Positions 33,500-44,166 of a stretch of DNA of 64,000 nt are shown here, one piece after another; positions within the stretch are counted from its first letter, which is position 1, and each line of letters starts with the position of its first letter. Source of the DNA: Piezodorus guildinii (Eukaryota; Arthropoda; Insecta; Hemiptera; Pentatomidae); the NCBI GenBank assembly GCA_023052935.1, contig CM041295.1:164443366-164507365 (forward strand). The letters run 5' to 3'. The notes under the pieces were generated by a model. It saw only the letters and a program-made list of their open reading frames with translations, made no database searches and was not told where the DNA came from. The position numbers and the translations under genes are program-made.

Positions 33500-34880
33500 G
33501 GTTGAGTCATTTAGTAATGAAATTGGTATGACTTTCGGAATAGAGAAGTGTGCTGCAATTAATGTAAAAAGAGGAGTGGTGACAAACAAAGCATACGTGG
33601 AGCTTAAAACAACTAAGCGATTCGGACTGTTATAAATACTTAGGATTTGGCCAAATTTTGAAATTCACGCAGAATAATAAAGATCATTTTAAAGATGAGT
33701 GCAAAATGCGAGTAAAAAAAATTCTCAGAACGTATTTGTCAGCTGGAAATCTAGTAAAAGCAATAAATGCATGGGCTATTCCAGTACTGACTTACACTTT
33801 TGAAGTTTTAAAATGGTCCAATACGGAACTTGAAGAAATGAATCGTTTAGTTAGAGTCCTGTTTACGTCAGAAAGAAAACGACATCCCAAATCATCAACA
33901 GAAAGAATGTACTTACCACGTAAGCAAGGTGGAAGGGGATTCGTTTGTTTTTTGAGAAGTTGCAGAGAGCAAGAAAATAATTTAAGACGTAGTTTCCTAG
34001 ATAATGATTCTCCAATATGGTCTGCAATAAAAGCGTTAGACATTAGATACACAGCTCTAAACCTCAATTCAGAAGACCATAAAGAAGGACCTATTAAAGA
34101 AACTCTAATTGAAAATTGGAAAAATAAATCACTACATGCTAGATTTCACCGAGTAAATTTGGAAGCTTCTACCTTCTGGCTTAAAAAAGGTCACTTGTTT
34201 CCCGAAACGGAAGGATTTATTTTGGCCATACAAGATCAAGTGATTTCAATCAATGCGTATAGGAAATACATTTGTGGAGAGAATATAAGTGAACGATGTC
34301 GTCTTTGTAAAACGGCTATAGAGTCTATCCAACATATATCATCTGGGTGTCAGGCATTGGCAGGGAGAGAATACCTTATGAGTCATAATAATTTGGCAAA
34401 AATTATTCACCAATCGCTGGGATTATCATACCAAATGATAGCAGGCGAGGTTCCTTATTACCGATATGAACCAAAACAGGTACTCTCAGGTGAAAAAAAC
34501 AAAACAATATACTGGGATCGTTCCATTATTACCGATCACATGATATTAAACAACAAGCCGGACATAGTGGTTATGGAAAAAAAAATGTAAAATGCGGCTA
34601 TGTCATCGATATTGCTATCCCGAATGATGACAAAATCGACAAAACTATTGCTGAGAAAATACGAAAATATTAAGATTTGTGTCAGGAACTACGTCAAGTC
34701 TATAAGCTAGAACAAATCAAGGTATATCCGATAATTATCTCATGCAACGGTCTCATTCCAGATGACACCATTTTAGCAACTAAAAACTTAAAACTGCCCG
34801 AAAAGGTTCTGGAAGAAGGACGTAAAGCAGTTCTCCTCGGTACAGCCAGTATCATCAGGAAATTCTTAAATATAGTATAG
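33500..34880 (+). pseudogene. Dong-like RT thumb, CCHC motif and C-terminal endonuclease
   Basis: The main open part (33,658-34,590) includes the AINAWAIPVLTYTFEVLKW thumb segment, a CRLCKTAIESIQHISSGC motif (CX2C...HX4C) and the YYRYEP...YWDRSIITDHMI region. The KPDIVV motif followed, after a frameshift in an A run at about 34,582, by YVIDIAIPND is the signature of the PD-(D/E)XK endonuclease of R2/R4-type elements. A stop (34,672) interrupts the tail, which continues to 34,880 (CQELRQVYKLEQIKVYPIII). The role is target cleavage and RNA/DNA binding; it is inactive here. Confidence 0.82.
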
Positions 34881-34972
34881 TATTTTTTGCCTAGCCCTTG
34901 ACTTTGGTCCGGGTAGGTAAATATTCTGGTAAAACCAAGAAAATTTGTAATAAAAAATAATAATAATAGGCT

Positions 34973-35184
34973 TACCGAACCCGAAGGTTCGATGCCGATA
35001 CCACCAAATTCCGCTTACACAGACTCGTCTAATGTTCACCGTAAGCCCCCGAGATCAGCCTTAACGCAATCCTCCCATCGACGCTTCGGCCTACCTCTCG
35101 GAAGCCTACCAGTCGGATCAGCGAATACCAACTTTCTCGGAATCCGCTCCTCACCGAGCCCAACAACTTTAATCGCCCATTTGA

Positions 35185-35187
<3 letters not shown>
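34973..35187 (-). mobile_element. 3' end fragment of an RTE/Jockey-type element with (TTA)n tail
   Basis: On the minus strand a short coding tail is seen: KVVGLGEERIPRKLVF followed by TGRLPRGRPKRRWEDCVKAD, the conserved end of many insect non-LTR RT proteins (GRP+RRW-D pattern). It is followed by AAGCGGAATTTGG... and a TTCGGTAAGCC(TATTATTATT) tail. That tail is the left part of the TAA tract used by the Dong-like element. The 5' side runs into a (TA)n tract. Confidence 0.55.

Positions 35188-35253
<66 letters not shown>
35188..35253. repeat. (TA)n microsatellite
   Basis: About 64 bp of pure TA that borders the gypsy-like LTR. A further TTATATATATA stretch follows the other LTR at 41,408, so the element probably inserted inside this tract. 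Confidence 0.95.
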
Positions 35254-35254
<1 letters not shown>

Positions 35255-35435
35255 CTTAAATTCAGCCGGAAGAAATAGACTAAAAAAAAGGAAATTGGGA
35301 GGAGAAATGACACGCACGCTTGCTATATAACAACTGATTTATTCTTTCTTTTAATCCTCTATTTATACATTATCATATGTTTATGTTTACAGAAAATAGG
35401 ATTAGATCTATATTAGTCGTCATCTCAACTTAACT
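35254..35435 (-). repeat. 3' LTR of the gypsy-like element
   Basis: Bounded by ACTTAAATTCAG on the left and CTCAACTTAACT on the right. It matches the 5' LTR except near 35,284, 35,395 and 35,431. The AT-rich ends lie against TA repeats, so the target duplication cannot be fixed. Confidence 0.88.
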
Positions 35436-35447
35436 CTCCCCTGCCAG
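35436..35447 (-). promoter_or_regulatory. Polypurine tract of the gypsy-like element
   Basis: On the minus strand GGCAGGGGAGAG directly precedes the 3' LTR. This is the expected plus-strand primer site. Confidence 0.7.
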
Positions 35448-35813
35448 TTTACGAACACTGCTCGTAAACTCTACAAGGGGAAAACATCAAATAACAAGAA
35501 AAACTACAAAAAGAAAACAAAAGCTCATACTTGACATTACTGTGATCTTACAAACTAGAAATCTTACACATAGTAAATTTACAAACTAGAGAAAATCTAA
35601 AACAGAAAATATAACACACTTGAAAACTGAAAACAAATAAAACACTCACTGGAGGTCCTGAAAAACAAAAATAAAAGTACTCGCAAGAAAAACATACAAA
35701 ATGCTGCAATCAACAACCCAAAAAATATACAACCTACTCCCCTGGGAGTGGCCAACAGAAACAGAGGAAACCTAGGTGCGATCAACGGCCAAAGGGTCTT
35801 CCCTCACCGGAAG

Positions 35814-36548
35814 TTACAACTGTTCGATATGCACCGTCCGCCGCTTCCGTGGATCCGCTAAGCTCTGAAGCGTGACAACATTATGTTCACGAATAACCAC
35901 CACCCGAAACGGACCCTCATACCGAGCAACTTCCTTACTCCTATTCGAACCGATCCTCCGGTATACAATAGACCCGATGCGAAGATCCTCCATCTGATCA
36001 CGAACGCGAAGGTTGCCCTTGGTTACACGACGACTCTTCTCCGCCACCAACTTCCCGCGCACCTTCCCCCAAACCTTGACCAGAGCCGCGCGGTTACTCA
36101 CCAGCACGTCGGATAAGGCTCCCTCCGCCGCTGTGTCTCCGTAATCCCTGCGCCTGTTCCGCAATCCGAAGAGGATTTCAAACGGCGAGAATCCCGTCGC
36201 CGCATGGATGGAGTGGTTATACGCCGCCACCGCCCGAGGCATTGCGACGTGTGGTTCTAAACCCTGGTCTACCTGATACACACGAAGATGATCTCCGAGA
36301 GTACTGTGCAGCCTCTCGATGCCACCCCGACTCTTAGGATGCCCCGGGGTATTAATATGCCACGTGATATCTAGCGCCTTCATTGCCGCCCGAACCTGAC
36401 CATTGTCGAACTCCCGACCTCCGTCTGAGGATATCCGATCCGGCACACCATAAAACTGGAACCACGAGCGGAGGGCCCCAAGAATTGCCTCCGAAGATCG
36501 GTCCGGCACGAGAGAAGCCATGGCAACCTTGCTAAAAAGGTCTAACAC
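35814..36548 (-). pseudogene. gypsy-like integrase (5' part cut off by a stop)
   Basis: A 244-codon open piece starting within a VLDLFSKVAMASLV block. It has SSDGGREFDN and, about 35 residues later, GGIERLHSTLGDH, the second Asp and the Glu of the D,D35E catalytic core; the first Asp is in the LDLFSK block. An AAYNHSIHAATGFSPFEILFG segment and a C-terminal region ending RRTVHIEQL follow. In the element's frame a TGA lies just upstream (about 36,549), separating it from the zinc-binding H-C-C region (HTIVEVVGACEVCQVTKYD, about 36,640-36,712). The function would be integration of the cDNA. Confidence 0.88.
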
Positions 36549-38617
36549 GGTAACTCATTTGTGTCCCCGCCACGTAAACGTATCCACCTGCAAATCGCAC
36601 AATGACGTATCGGAGGTGGGCGTAACCTCCTGTAAACCTCGCGGTGGATGGCGATCATATTTCGTGACCTGACAAACCTCGCATGCCCCGACAACCTCCA
36701 CGATGGTATGGCGCATACCCCACCAAAAGTACCTTCGCCCTCAGGCGTCCACTCACGAAGGAACTGTCGAACACCCCCGGGTGGCTCGCCCTCCTCATCC
36801 TCGATCGCGTTAACCACCAGCGCCCGCGACAGCCAGTCCGCAACGACGTTTTCTCGGCCCGGCTTATACACATCCTCCATGCTGTATTGGCTGAGGAACT
36901 CCTTCCACCGGGTCACGCGCGCCGAGGATTCTTTAAGGGTACCGACCCATTGCAGAGGCCTATGGTCCGTGTGTACTTTAAATTTGCGCCCAAACACGTA
37001 AGGACGAAAATGTTCAATAGCCCAGACGATACCAAGGAGTTCTCGCTCCAACGCGCTGTACCTGCTCTCGACCTCGGTTAGACGCCTACTCGCATATGCT
37101 ACGGGACGTTCCCCTTCTGGGCCCTCCTGGGACAGAACCGCCCCCAGCGCATACTCACTCGCGTCGGTGGTGATGGAAAACGGCCGGGTAAAATCGGGAA
37201 ATGCCAGGATAGGTTCCTCCTGCAACCGCGCCATGCACTGGCGAATGTTCTCCTCCATAGCCGGTGTCCCCACAACGGTCTGACCCTTCTTGAGAAGATT
37301 ATTAAGAGGAACTAAATATGGCACCATATCCGGAACGAACCGTCTATAGTAGTTGAGAGTCCCTAGCAACCGACGAACCCCCTTAACATCCCGCGGGATC
37401 GCCATGTTCCTGATGGCCGCCACCTTCTGCACATCCGGTTTCACGCCCTCCCGAGATATAGTGTGGCCTAAAAAAATTATCTCCGTCTGACCCAACAGCG
37501 ACTTTTCCCCCGAAAGCTTGAGCCCAAATTGCCTAATACGATCGAACACGCTGCGGAGATGATCTATATGTTCTTCTTCGGATCTACTGAAGATCAGGAG
37601 ATCGTCCATATAGACCTGGCAAACAGCCTCGTCAATCCCCCTAAGAAACTCGTTCATCAGACGTTGAAATGTGATGGGTGCGTTTTTCAAACCGAACGGC
37701 ATCCGCGTGAACTCGTAATGCCCGCGCTCGAATGAAAATGCCGTCTTATGTTGGTCTCTAGGGTGCATTTGAATTTGGTGGTATCCGGCCTTCAAGTCTA
37801 AAGTACTAAACACCTTTGCCCCACTGAGACGGTCCAGAATGTCCTCAAACCGCGGTATGGGATACTTCTCATCGACGGTGTTTTCGTTTAGTTTCCTGAA
37901 GTCAACAACAACCCTATATTTCTCCGGCCCCCCGTCGCCTGCGCTCTTCTTCTTGACTGCCCAGAGAGGACTGTTATAAGGGGACGTACTGTCGACGATT
38001 ATGCCCTGACGTTTGAGCGCATCCAATTCTGCCCGTATGTGTCGACGCAATGCTTGCGGATATCGACGTTCTTTGACGTAGGTCACCCGCTCCTGTTTCA
38101 ATGGGATTTCGTGGGCTGTTTTCCCGGTGACCCCCAATATACCCCCCTCCTGGAAGAAGATATCCCTATATTCCCGGTAAAGGGTTTTCCTCCAATCCTC
38201 CGCCTGGTTTATTGCGCCTATTTGGCCTAACCCATCCCTCTGTGCCCTTTTACCCTTGTAGGACTTGCTCCCTATCCTGATAATCCATCGGCCGCCCTTA
38301 TTTCTTATCCTAGTTCCCAATTTCTCCAACAAATCACAGCCAACGATCCCTCCATACTCACGCGGCATACTCTCTACCACATGGACTACCAATTTCTCAC
38401 TCTCTATTCCCCACCGACTGAGTTCGACCTCTACTTCCCCTTCCACTCTACATGGGCCGCCCAGCGTAATTAATCTACATTGGCAATCCTTCGGTATCCT
38501 CTTTTCTTTACACAATAACTCTACAATTTTCTTGGACATTACTGTATGGGAGCTACCTGTGTCCACCAAACACCACACTCCCCTTGCGACCCTTATTATA
38601 GGCAACCTACCGCACAA
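36542..38617 (-). pseudogene. gypsy-like pol: protease, reverse transcriptase, RNase H
   Basis: A 691-codon open frame. The protease has the WCLVDTGSSHTVMS active site (residues about 15-28). The RT spans about residues 150-400 with VVVDFRKLNENT, FSTLDLKAGYHQI, FTRMPFGLKNAP and the catalytic VYMDDLLIF. A connection with GTLNYYRRFVPDM is followed by RNase H (ITTDASEYALGAVLSQ, ERELLGIVWAIEHFRPY, HTDHRPLQW). The last roughly 50 residues are out of frame with the integrase zinc finger, so a frameshift near 36,720 ends the true reading. The frame opens only about 5 nt before the gag stop. Gag and pol are in different frames, as in many gypsy elements. Confidence 0.9.
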
Positions 38618-38663
38618 CCCTCTAATGTTATTTACTACTGCGCGGTTGCCTCTCTGCCCACAC

Positions 38664-39899
38664 TCACCTCAGTCGTCTTCTGCTCCCGGCTGCTCCTCGA
38701 CGTACTTCACTCCTCCTCACGCTCCTTACGTTTTCCCCTCTGCTGTCTCCTGGTTCGCTCCTGTCCTCCTCCGTCTCCGATGAGTCCGTAGAATGTGCTG
38801 AATCCGATGTGGATCTGGGATTCCTCCACACTCTTTGAGCATTAACTTGCATGGGCTCTCCTCTGCCTATGTCTCTGTTCCTACTCATGTACGGACACTG
38901 CCGGGCAATGTGTCCTTCCGTTCCGCACTCAAAACATCGAGTACGCGGACACTGAGCCACTTAATGGCCTACTTTTCCGCACCCGTGGCACTTTCGGTCT
39001 TCTTTGCGGAAGCTCTTCTTCTCCCTTCCTTGTCTCCTGTCTCTAGGGATCCCTCTCTCCCTCCCGTAAGTCTCAGGCATCTTCTTCCTCCAATTTTCCG
39101 GCCTATTTCTATGGGGCTCCGTCCTCCTGTAGGGCACCTTTGTCCATTCCATTTCGACTTCCCCGTATCTGGACTCCTCCTCTCTCGCACTCGCGTCCAC
39201 CATCTCCTGAGCGCATTCAACGAAGGTCCTATCTCGGGGAAGGCCCTCTTTCCTTCCTGTTTCTCTCGCCAATTGGACTTTTAAAATAGTCGAGAGAAAG
39301 CCCATCCTGCCTTCCACCTCTTCTGTGCAGTGCGCTTCCCTTAACTTCTCCGTTATCCGGTTGTAGCGAGCCAGTAATATCCCAACATACTGGCCACTCG
39401 TCTGGTGCGGTCGCTTTGTCTCGCGGAACATCTGGAATATGTCCTCTTCAGGAGCCCACCTGCCTCCTCCAAAAGCCTTCTTCAGCCTGTCCTTAATGAC
39501 GACCCACGGCGTGTCCTCATCTGCTTAGATTAGATTTAAAATCTGTCTGCGGACTCGGCATACCAGGGCTGCCCGAAGCGATACGGCATCCTGTGAGTCC
39601 ATCAGCCTTTCCTCTAATTTAGCCTCTATACTTGCCATGATTCTATCTCCTCCCTTTAAAAAATGATTAAGATCACCAACATCGCCGTCAAATCGTTCAA
39701 GTTCCGAGATGGCCTTCCTTATGTCATGCGCCGTTGCTGTCCAGACTTTGACCCACTCCAGAGTGGTTGCGTGGGCCCCTGTCAGTGTCTGCGCCGGTAG
39801 TGGGGGCATCTCTGGGGGTACCACCTGCTGTGCCGCCTGAGGTAATACCACGTCTTCTGGTACTGTGAGAACTGCTGGTCTCAAAAAACCTTCGGCCAT
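38664..39899 (-). pseudogene. gypsy-like gag with two in-frame stops
   Basis: One frame of 412 codons from ATG 39,899 to TGA 38,664, interrupted by TAA at 39,525-39,527 and TAA at 38,961-38,963. The N-terminal part has ERFDGDVGDLNHFLKGGDRI, the capsid-type segment. The middle carries WVVIKDRLKKAFGGGRW. The C-terminal part has two CCHC knuckles, CHGCGKVGH-VAQC (with the second TAA between H and V) and CFECGTEGHIARQC, followed by a serine- and arginine-rich tail. The role is RNA packaging and particle assembly. The second stop falls inside a knuckle, so it cannot be a simple read-through design. Confidence 0.88.
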
Positions 39900-40039
39900 G
39901 ATTCCAAATTCAATAGAGACAAAACGACGGAAGTGAGGAAAAATAGAAAAAAAAAATTAAAATACAGAAACGCAGAAAATAATTTAAAAAAAAAATATAA
40001 AATAAAATAACACAGTTTACTTTTCACGCTTAAAACAAA

Positions 40040-40058
40040 GTTCCCGGGTTTCGGCACC
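40040..40058 (-). promoter_or_regulatory. Primer-binding site of the gypsy-like element
   Basis: On the minus strand GGTGCCGAAACCCGGGAAC directly follows the 5' LTR, whose last base supplies the T of TGG. It would pair with a tRNA ending in ...GGCACCA. I cannot assign the tRNA with confidence. Confidence 0.65.
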
Positions 40059-40188
40059 ACTTAAATTCAGCCGGAAGAAATAGACAAAAAAAAAGGAAAT
40101 TGGGAGGAGAAATGACACGCACGCTTGCTATATAACAACTGATTTATTCTTTCTTTTAATCCTCTATTTATACATTATCATATGTTTA

Positions 40189-41346
40189 CATTGAAGTCAT
40201 TATGGAGCTTTATAGGAACGGAAAAGCATTCGTGGCGTTGGATAGGGAAGGCGAATACTTTGAGGTTGAACGAGGAGTGAAACAAGGGTGCCCTCTATCT
40301 CCGATTCTATTTAATTGTGTTTTAAATAAACTATTTAGAGAATTAAATTGGGAAAGCCTGGGAATATCCGTCAATGGGAAAATGCTCAACAACCTAAGAT
40401 GTGCGGACGATATATGTCTAATATCTCCGGACATAAACGGCCTAAGGCGGATGATAGAGGAAATAGTAGGCATTAGCAAAAAATATGGACTTAATATAAA
40501 TACAGCAAAAACTAAAATTATGACAAATTCAATAAAAATACCAGTTTATGCTAACAATAGTGAGATAGAATATGTAGAGGAGTACATTTACTTAGGGCAG
40601 ACAATATCATTTAGAGAAAATATCAATAAGGAAATAAAAAGAAGAGTTAAGCTCGGGTGGTGCAAATATTGGTCTCTCCAAAAGATCTTCAAAAGCAATT
40701 TATCTCTAGATCTTAAAACCAAAGTTCTGACCACATGTGTATATCCCACGGTTCTCTATGGGGCTCAAACCTGGGAACTTACAAGAAAACTCGACCGGAG
40801 GCTGAATACCATGCAAATGCAGCTTCTAAGAAGTTTAATGTTTATTCAGAAAAGGGAGAGAATAAAAAACGAAAATATTCTTCAGAAAGTGAACGTTAAA
40901 AGTCTAAGGGTTGAGGCACATCGATTAAAATGGAGCTGGGCTGGGCACTTGGCCAGGCTGAAAGACGAAAGATGGACCAGAGCTTGCACGGAGTGGATCC
41001 CGAGAGAGGACAGCAGGCAGAGGGGCGACCACATCGCAGGTGGAGGGACGAATTGACGCAGACTGTTGGCGAAAACTGGTGGCTGGTTGCGAGGGACAAA
41101 TCCTGGTGGATAAACGTTTTAAAAAATATTTAATTTTGGTGTATTTTTCAAGGAATCTGTTTTGTTTTGTTTTTTGGAGTTTTGTATTTTATAATTATTT
41201 GTATTTGTATTTCTTTGGATTATTTGCTTTTCTTTCAATATTTTATTATTTCAAACTATAGCCAACTTCTATAAATTCCTCCCTATGGGAGAGGCTTTTG
41301 TCAATATGATGCCAATAAAGCTATTATATTATTATTATTATTATAT
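40189..41346 (+). mobile_element. 5'-truncated RTE-like element inserted in a gypsy LTR
   Basis: A 1158-bp plus-strand insertion with a 9-bp target duplication. It carries the second half of an RT (40,202-41,056), a short 3' UTR with a CTCCC-TAT-GGGAG hairpin (41,279-41,291), CAATAAAG and a (TTA)n tail. A simple-repeat tail and target duplication fit non-LTR integration after the gypsy-like element was in place. Confidence 0.85.
40202..41130 (+). pseudogene. RTE-like reverse transcriptase, C-terminal half
   Basis: Blocks in order are ERGVKQGCPLSPILFN (RT block 5 type), RCADDICLIS (catalytic block with C for the usual F), LNINTAKTKIM, IYLGQTIS, VYPTVLYGAQTW and LKWSWAGHLARLKDERWT. The frame shifts near 41,030, after which EGRPHRRWRDEL and a RDKSWW ending are read. 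This pattern is the widespread endonuclease-RT family of insects, here assigned RTE-like. The element lacks the endonuclease and first RT blocks, so it is a dead 5' truncation. Confidence 0.85.
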
Positions 41347-41419
41347 ATATGTTTATGTTTACATAAAATAGGATTAGATCTATATTAGTCGTCATCTCAA
41401 CTCAACTTTATATATATAG

Positions 41420-41592
41420 CATTTCCAAGTCAAATTCAACCTTTTCCAAGTCAAATTCAACCTTTTCCAAGTCAAATTCAACCTTTTCCAAGTCAAATTC
41501 AACCTTTTTCAAGTCAAATTCAACCTTTTCCAAGTCAAATTCAACCTTTTCCAAGTCAAATTCAACCTTTTCCATTACAAATTCAACCTTTT
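41420..41592. repeat. 21-bp minisatellite
   Basis: About eight tandem copies of a CCAAGTCAAATTCAACCTTT-like unit with period 21 bp. Because 21 is a multiple of 3, the minus strand reads as a seven-residue repeat (EKVEFDL). Confidence 0.92.
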
Positions 41593-41773
41593 TCGATTTC
41601 AATAAAATAATAAAAATCAAATTAACATGATTTTATGTTTTAATGGTTATTTTAATTACACCTTGTGTTTTTAACCCTTGTGGCTTGTTAAATGTTCCCA
41701 GAGGCCTTTCTACATATAATTAGTCACGATTATAATAATAAGTATAACCGATACTTTAATTTTAAGACATTTG

Positions 41774-43705
41774 CGATACAAGGTCTGGTAGTCGGATTAG
41801 CGGGATTCGTTTTATTTTAGTTTTATAATCGCGGGCGAAAATATTATCAATAGAGGTTTATTTTAACTTTTTCGTATTTATTAGATAGTAGGCTCAGCAG
41901 ATGCGTTCCCAAAGGTTCGTTACCGACTACACTATTAATTTTAATCGCGCTCGCTCAAATATGGGTTTATTATAACTTTTTCGTATTTATTGGATACAAG
42001 GCTCAGTAGCTGCGTTCCCAAAGGTTCGTTACCGATTACACTATTAATTTTAATCACGCTCCCTCAAATATGGGTTTATTTTAACTTTTTCGTATTTATT
42101 AGATAGTAGGCTCAGCAGATGCGTTCCCAAAGGTTCGTTACCGACTACACTATTAATTTCAATCGCGCTCGCTCAAATATGGGTTTATTATAACTTTTTC
42201 GTATTTATTGGATACAAGGCTCAGTAGCTTCGTTCCCAAAGGTTCGTTACCGACTACACTATTAATTTTAATCGCGCTCGCTCAAATATGGGTTTATTAT
42301 AACTTTTTCGTATTTATTGGATACAAGGCTCAGTAGCTGCGTTACGGGCGGTTCTTTCCCGACCAGTCTATTAATTATTCGTGCGCTCACTCAAATATGG
42401 GTTTATTATAACTTTTTCGTATTTATTGGATACAAGGCTCAGTAGCTGCGTTCCCAAAGGTTCGTTACCGACTACACTATTAATTTCAATCGCGCTCGCT
42501 CAAATATGGGTTTATTATAACTTTTTCGTATTTATTGGATACAAGGCTCAGTAGCTGCGTTCCCAAAGGTTCGTTACCGATTACACTATTAATTTTAATC
42601 ACGCTCCCTCAAATATGGGTTTATTTTAACTTTTTCGTATTTATTAGATAGTAGGCTCAGCAGATGCGTTCCCAAAGGTTCGTTACCGACTACACTATTA
42701 ATTTCAATCGCGCTCGCTCAAATATGGGTTTATTATAACTTTTTCGTATTTATTGGATACAAGGCTCAGTAGCTTCGTTCCCAAAGGTTCGTTACCGACT
42801 ACACTATTAATTTTAATCGCGCTCGCTCAAATATGGGTTTATTATAACTTTTTCGTATTTATTGGATACAAGGCTCAGTAGCTGCGTTACGGGCGGTTCT
42901 TTCCCGACCAGTCTATTAATTATTCGTGCGCTCACTCAAATATGGGTTTATTATAAGTTTTTCGTATTTATTGGATACTAGGCTCAGTAGCTTCGTTCCC
43001 AAAGGTTCGTTACCGACTACACTATTAATTTTAATCGCGCTCGCTCAAATATGGGTTTATTATAACTTTTTCGTATTTATTGGATACAAGGCTCAGTAGC
43101 TGCGTTCCCAAAGGTTCGTTACCGATTACACTATTAATTTTAATCACGCTCCCTCAAATATGGGTTTATTATAACTTGTTCGTATTTATTGGATACTAGG
43201 CACAGTAGCTGCGTTACGGGCGGTTCTTTCCCGACCAGTCTATTAATTATTCGTGCGCTCACTCAAATATGGGTTTATTATAATAACTTTTTCGTATTTA
43301 TTGGATACAAGGCTCAGTAGCTGCGTTCCCAAAGGTTCGTTACCGACTACACTATTAATTTCAATCGCGCTCGCTCAAATATGGGTTTATTATAACTTTT
43401 TCGTATTTATTGGATACAAGGCTCAGTAGCTGCGTTACGGGCGGTTCTTTCCCGACCAGTCTATTAATTATTTGTGCGCTCACTCAAATATGGGTTTATT
43501 ATAAGTTTTTCGTATTTATTGGATACTAGGCTCAGTTTCTGCTTTACGGGGGTTTTTTTCCCAACCATTCTATTAATTATTCGTGCGCTCGCTTAAATAT
43601 GGGTTTATTATAACTTTTTCGTATTTATTCGCTATTAGGCTCAGTTGATGCGTTGCGGGGGGTGCTATCCCAATTTTTGAATTTATTTTAAGTGCTCTCG
43701 CTCAA
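41774..43705. repeat. 109-bp satellite array with five-monomer higher-order repeat
   Basis: The GGGTTTATT mark recurs at 41,963, 42,072, 42,181, 42,290, 42,399 and 42,508, a constant 109-bp period. About 17 monomers are present, with diverged partial ones at both edges. Monomer types differ by diagnostic blocks (TTCCCAAAGGTTCG versus TTACGGGCGGTTCTTTCCC; CACGCTCCCTC versus CGCGCTCGCTC). The order repeats every five monomers (545 bp): the type starting at 41,994 returns at 42,539 with the same followers. One monomer near 43,281 has a 3-bp insertion. Confidence 0.93.
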
Positions 43706-43724
43706 GAAGAAGTGTGAGTAGAAG

Positions 43725-43780
43725 AAATAGTGTCTTAATTAAAGCTTGTAGGCTAAACATGTCTAATTAAGACACTATTT
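43725..43780. repeat. 17-bp perfect inverted repeat at the satellite edge
   Basis: AAATAGTGTCTTAATTA (43,725-43,741) and its exact reverse complement (43,764-43,780) with a 22-nt loop, just outside the last satellite monomer. Confidence 0.85.
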
Positions 43781-44083
43781 TGTCCAAAATTGTAAGTAAT
43801 TTTATAATAATATCTTTAATGTAAATCCTAATTTAAAATATCTATGTACCTACTGTATGATTATTCATTGTTCAATGTACTCTTCTTTATATCTCTAACA
43901 ATAACATCATATATTAATTATTGTATAATAATATTAATGTTCTGTTTTTTTGTTTTTCCACTGTTAAGGCATGATTATGAGAACAATAAATTCTCGAAAC
44001 GTCGCATAGATAAAATTGTTTATTCATTGACTGAAACCTGAGAACAACAAAAACTTAAATTATCAACAGTCGAGATCTGATCA

Positions 44084-44166
<83 letters not shown>

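Larger units (their letters stand above)
28999..34972 (+). mobile_element. R4/Dong-like non-LTR retrotransposon in a (TAA)n tract
   Basis: A plus-strand element flanked by TAA repeats on both sides (about 28,999-29,015 and 34,952-34,972). This is the target preference described for Dong. Parts are an N-terminal region (29,035-30,217), an RT core that occurs three times in tandem (30,231-33,490), an RT C-terminal part with a CCHC-like motif (33,500-34,590) and a PD-(D/E)XK-like restriction-type endonuclease tail (34,550-34,880). It uses a C-terminal endonuclease instead of an APE one. Frameshifts, stops and the tandem copies make it non-functional. Confidence 0.85.
35254..41407 (-). mobile_element. 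Ty3/gypsy-like LTR retrotransposon, 5' LTR split by an RTE-like insertion
   Basis: A minus-strand element of about 5.0 kb once the 1158-bp insertion at 40,189-41,346 is removed. LTRs of about 182 bp (35,254-35,435; 40,059-40,188 plus 41,356-41,407) differ at about three sites by eye. The order is 5' LTR, primer site, gag, protease-RT-RNase H, integrase, polypurine tract, 3' LTR, which is the gypsy order. No env is seen. Two in-frame stops in gag, a frameshift and a stop before the integrase show it is inactive. Confidence 0.88.
40059..41407 (-). repeat. 5' LTR of the gypsy-like element, split at 40,189-41,346
   Basis: The two LTR halves (40,059-40,188 and 41,356-41,407) join to match the 3' LTR. 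The interrupting sequence is a complete inserted unit with the duplication ATATGTTTA on each side (40,180-40,188 and 41,347-41,355). Confidence 0.88.

Noticed and set aside
36648..37081. Plus-strand ORFs of 117 and 132 codons
   Set aside because: They are antisense shadows of the GC-richer gypsy-like pol.
41774..43705. CRISPR-like array
   Set aside because: The units are contiguous 109-bp monomers with no unique spacers, and the context is a eukaryotic genome.
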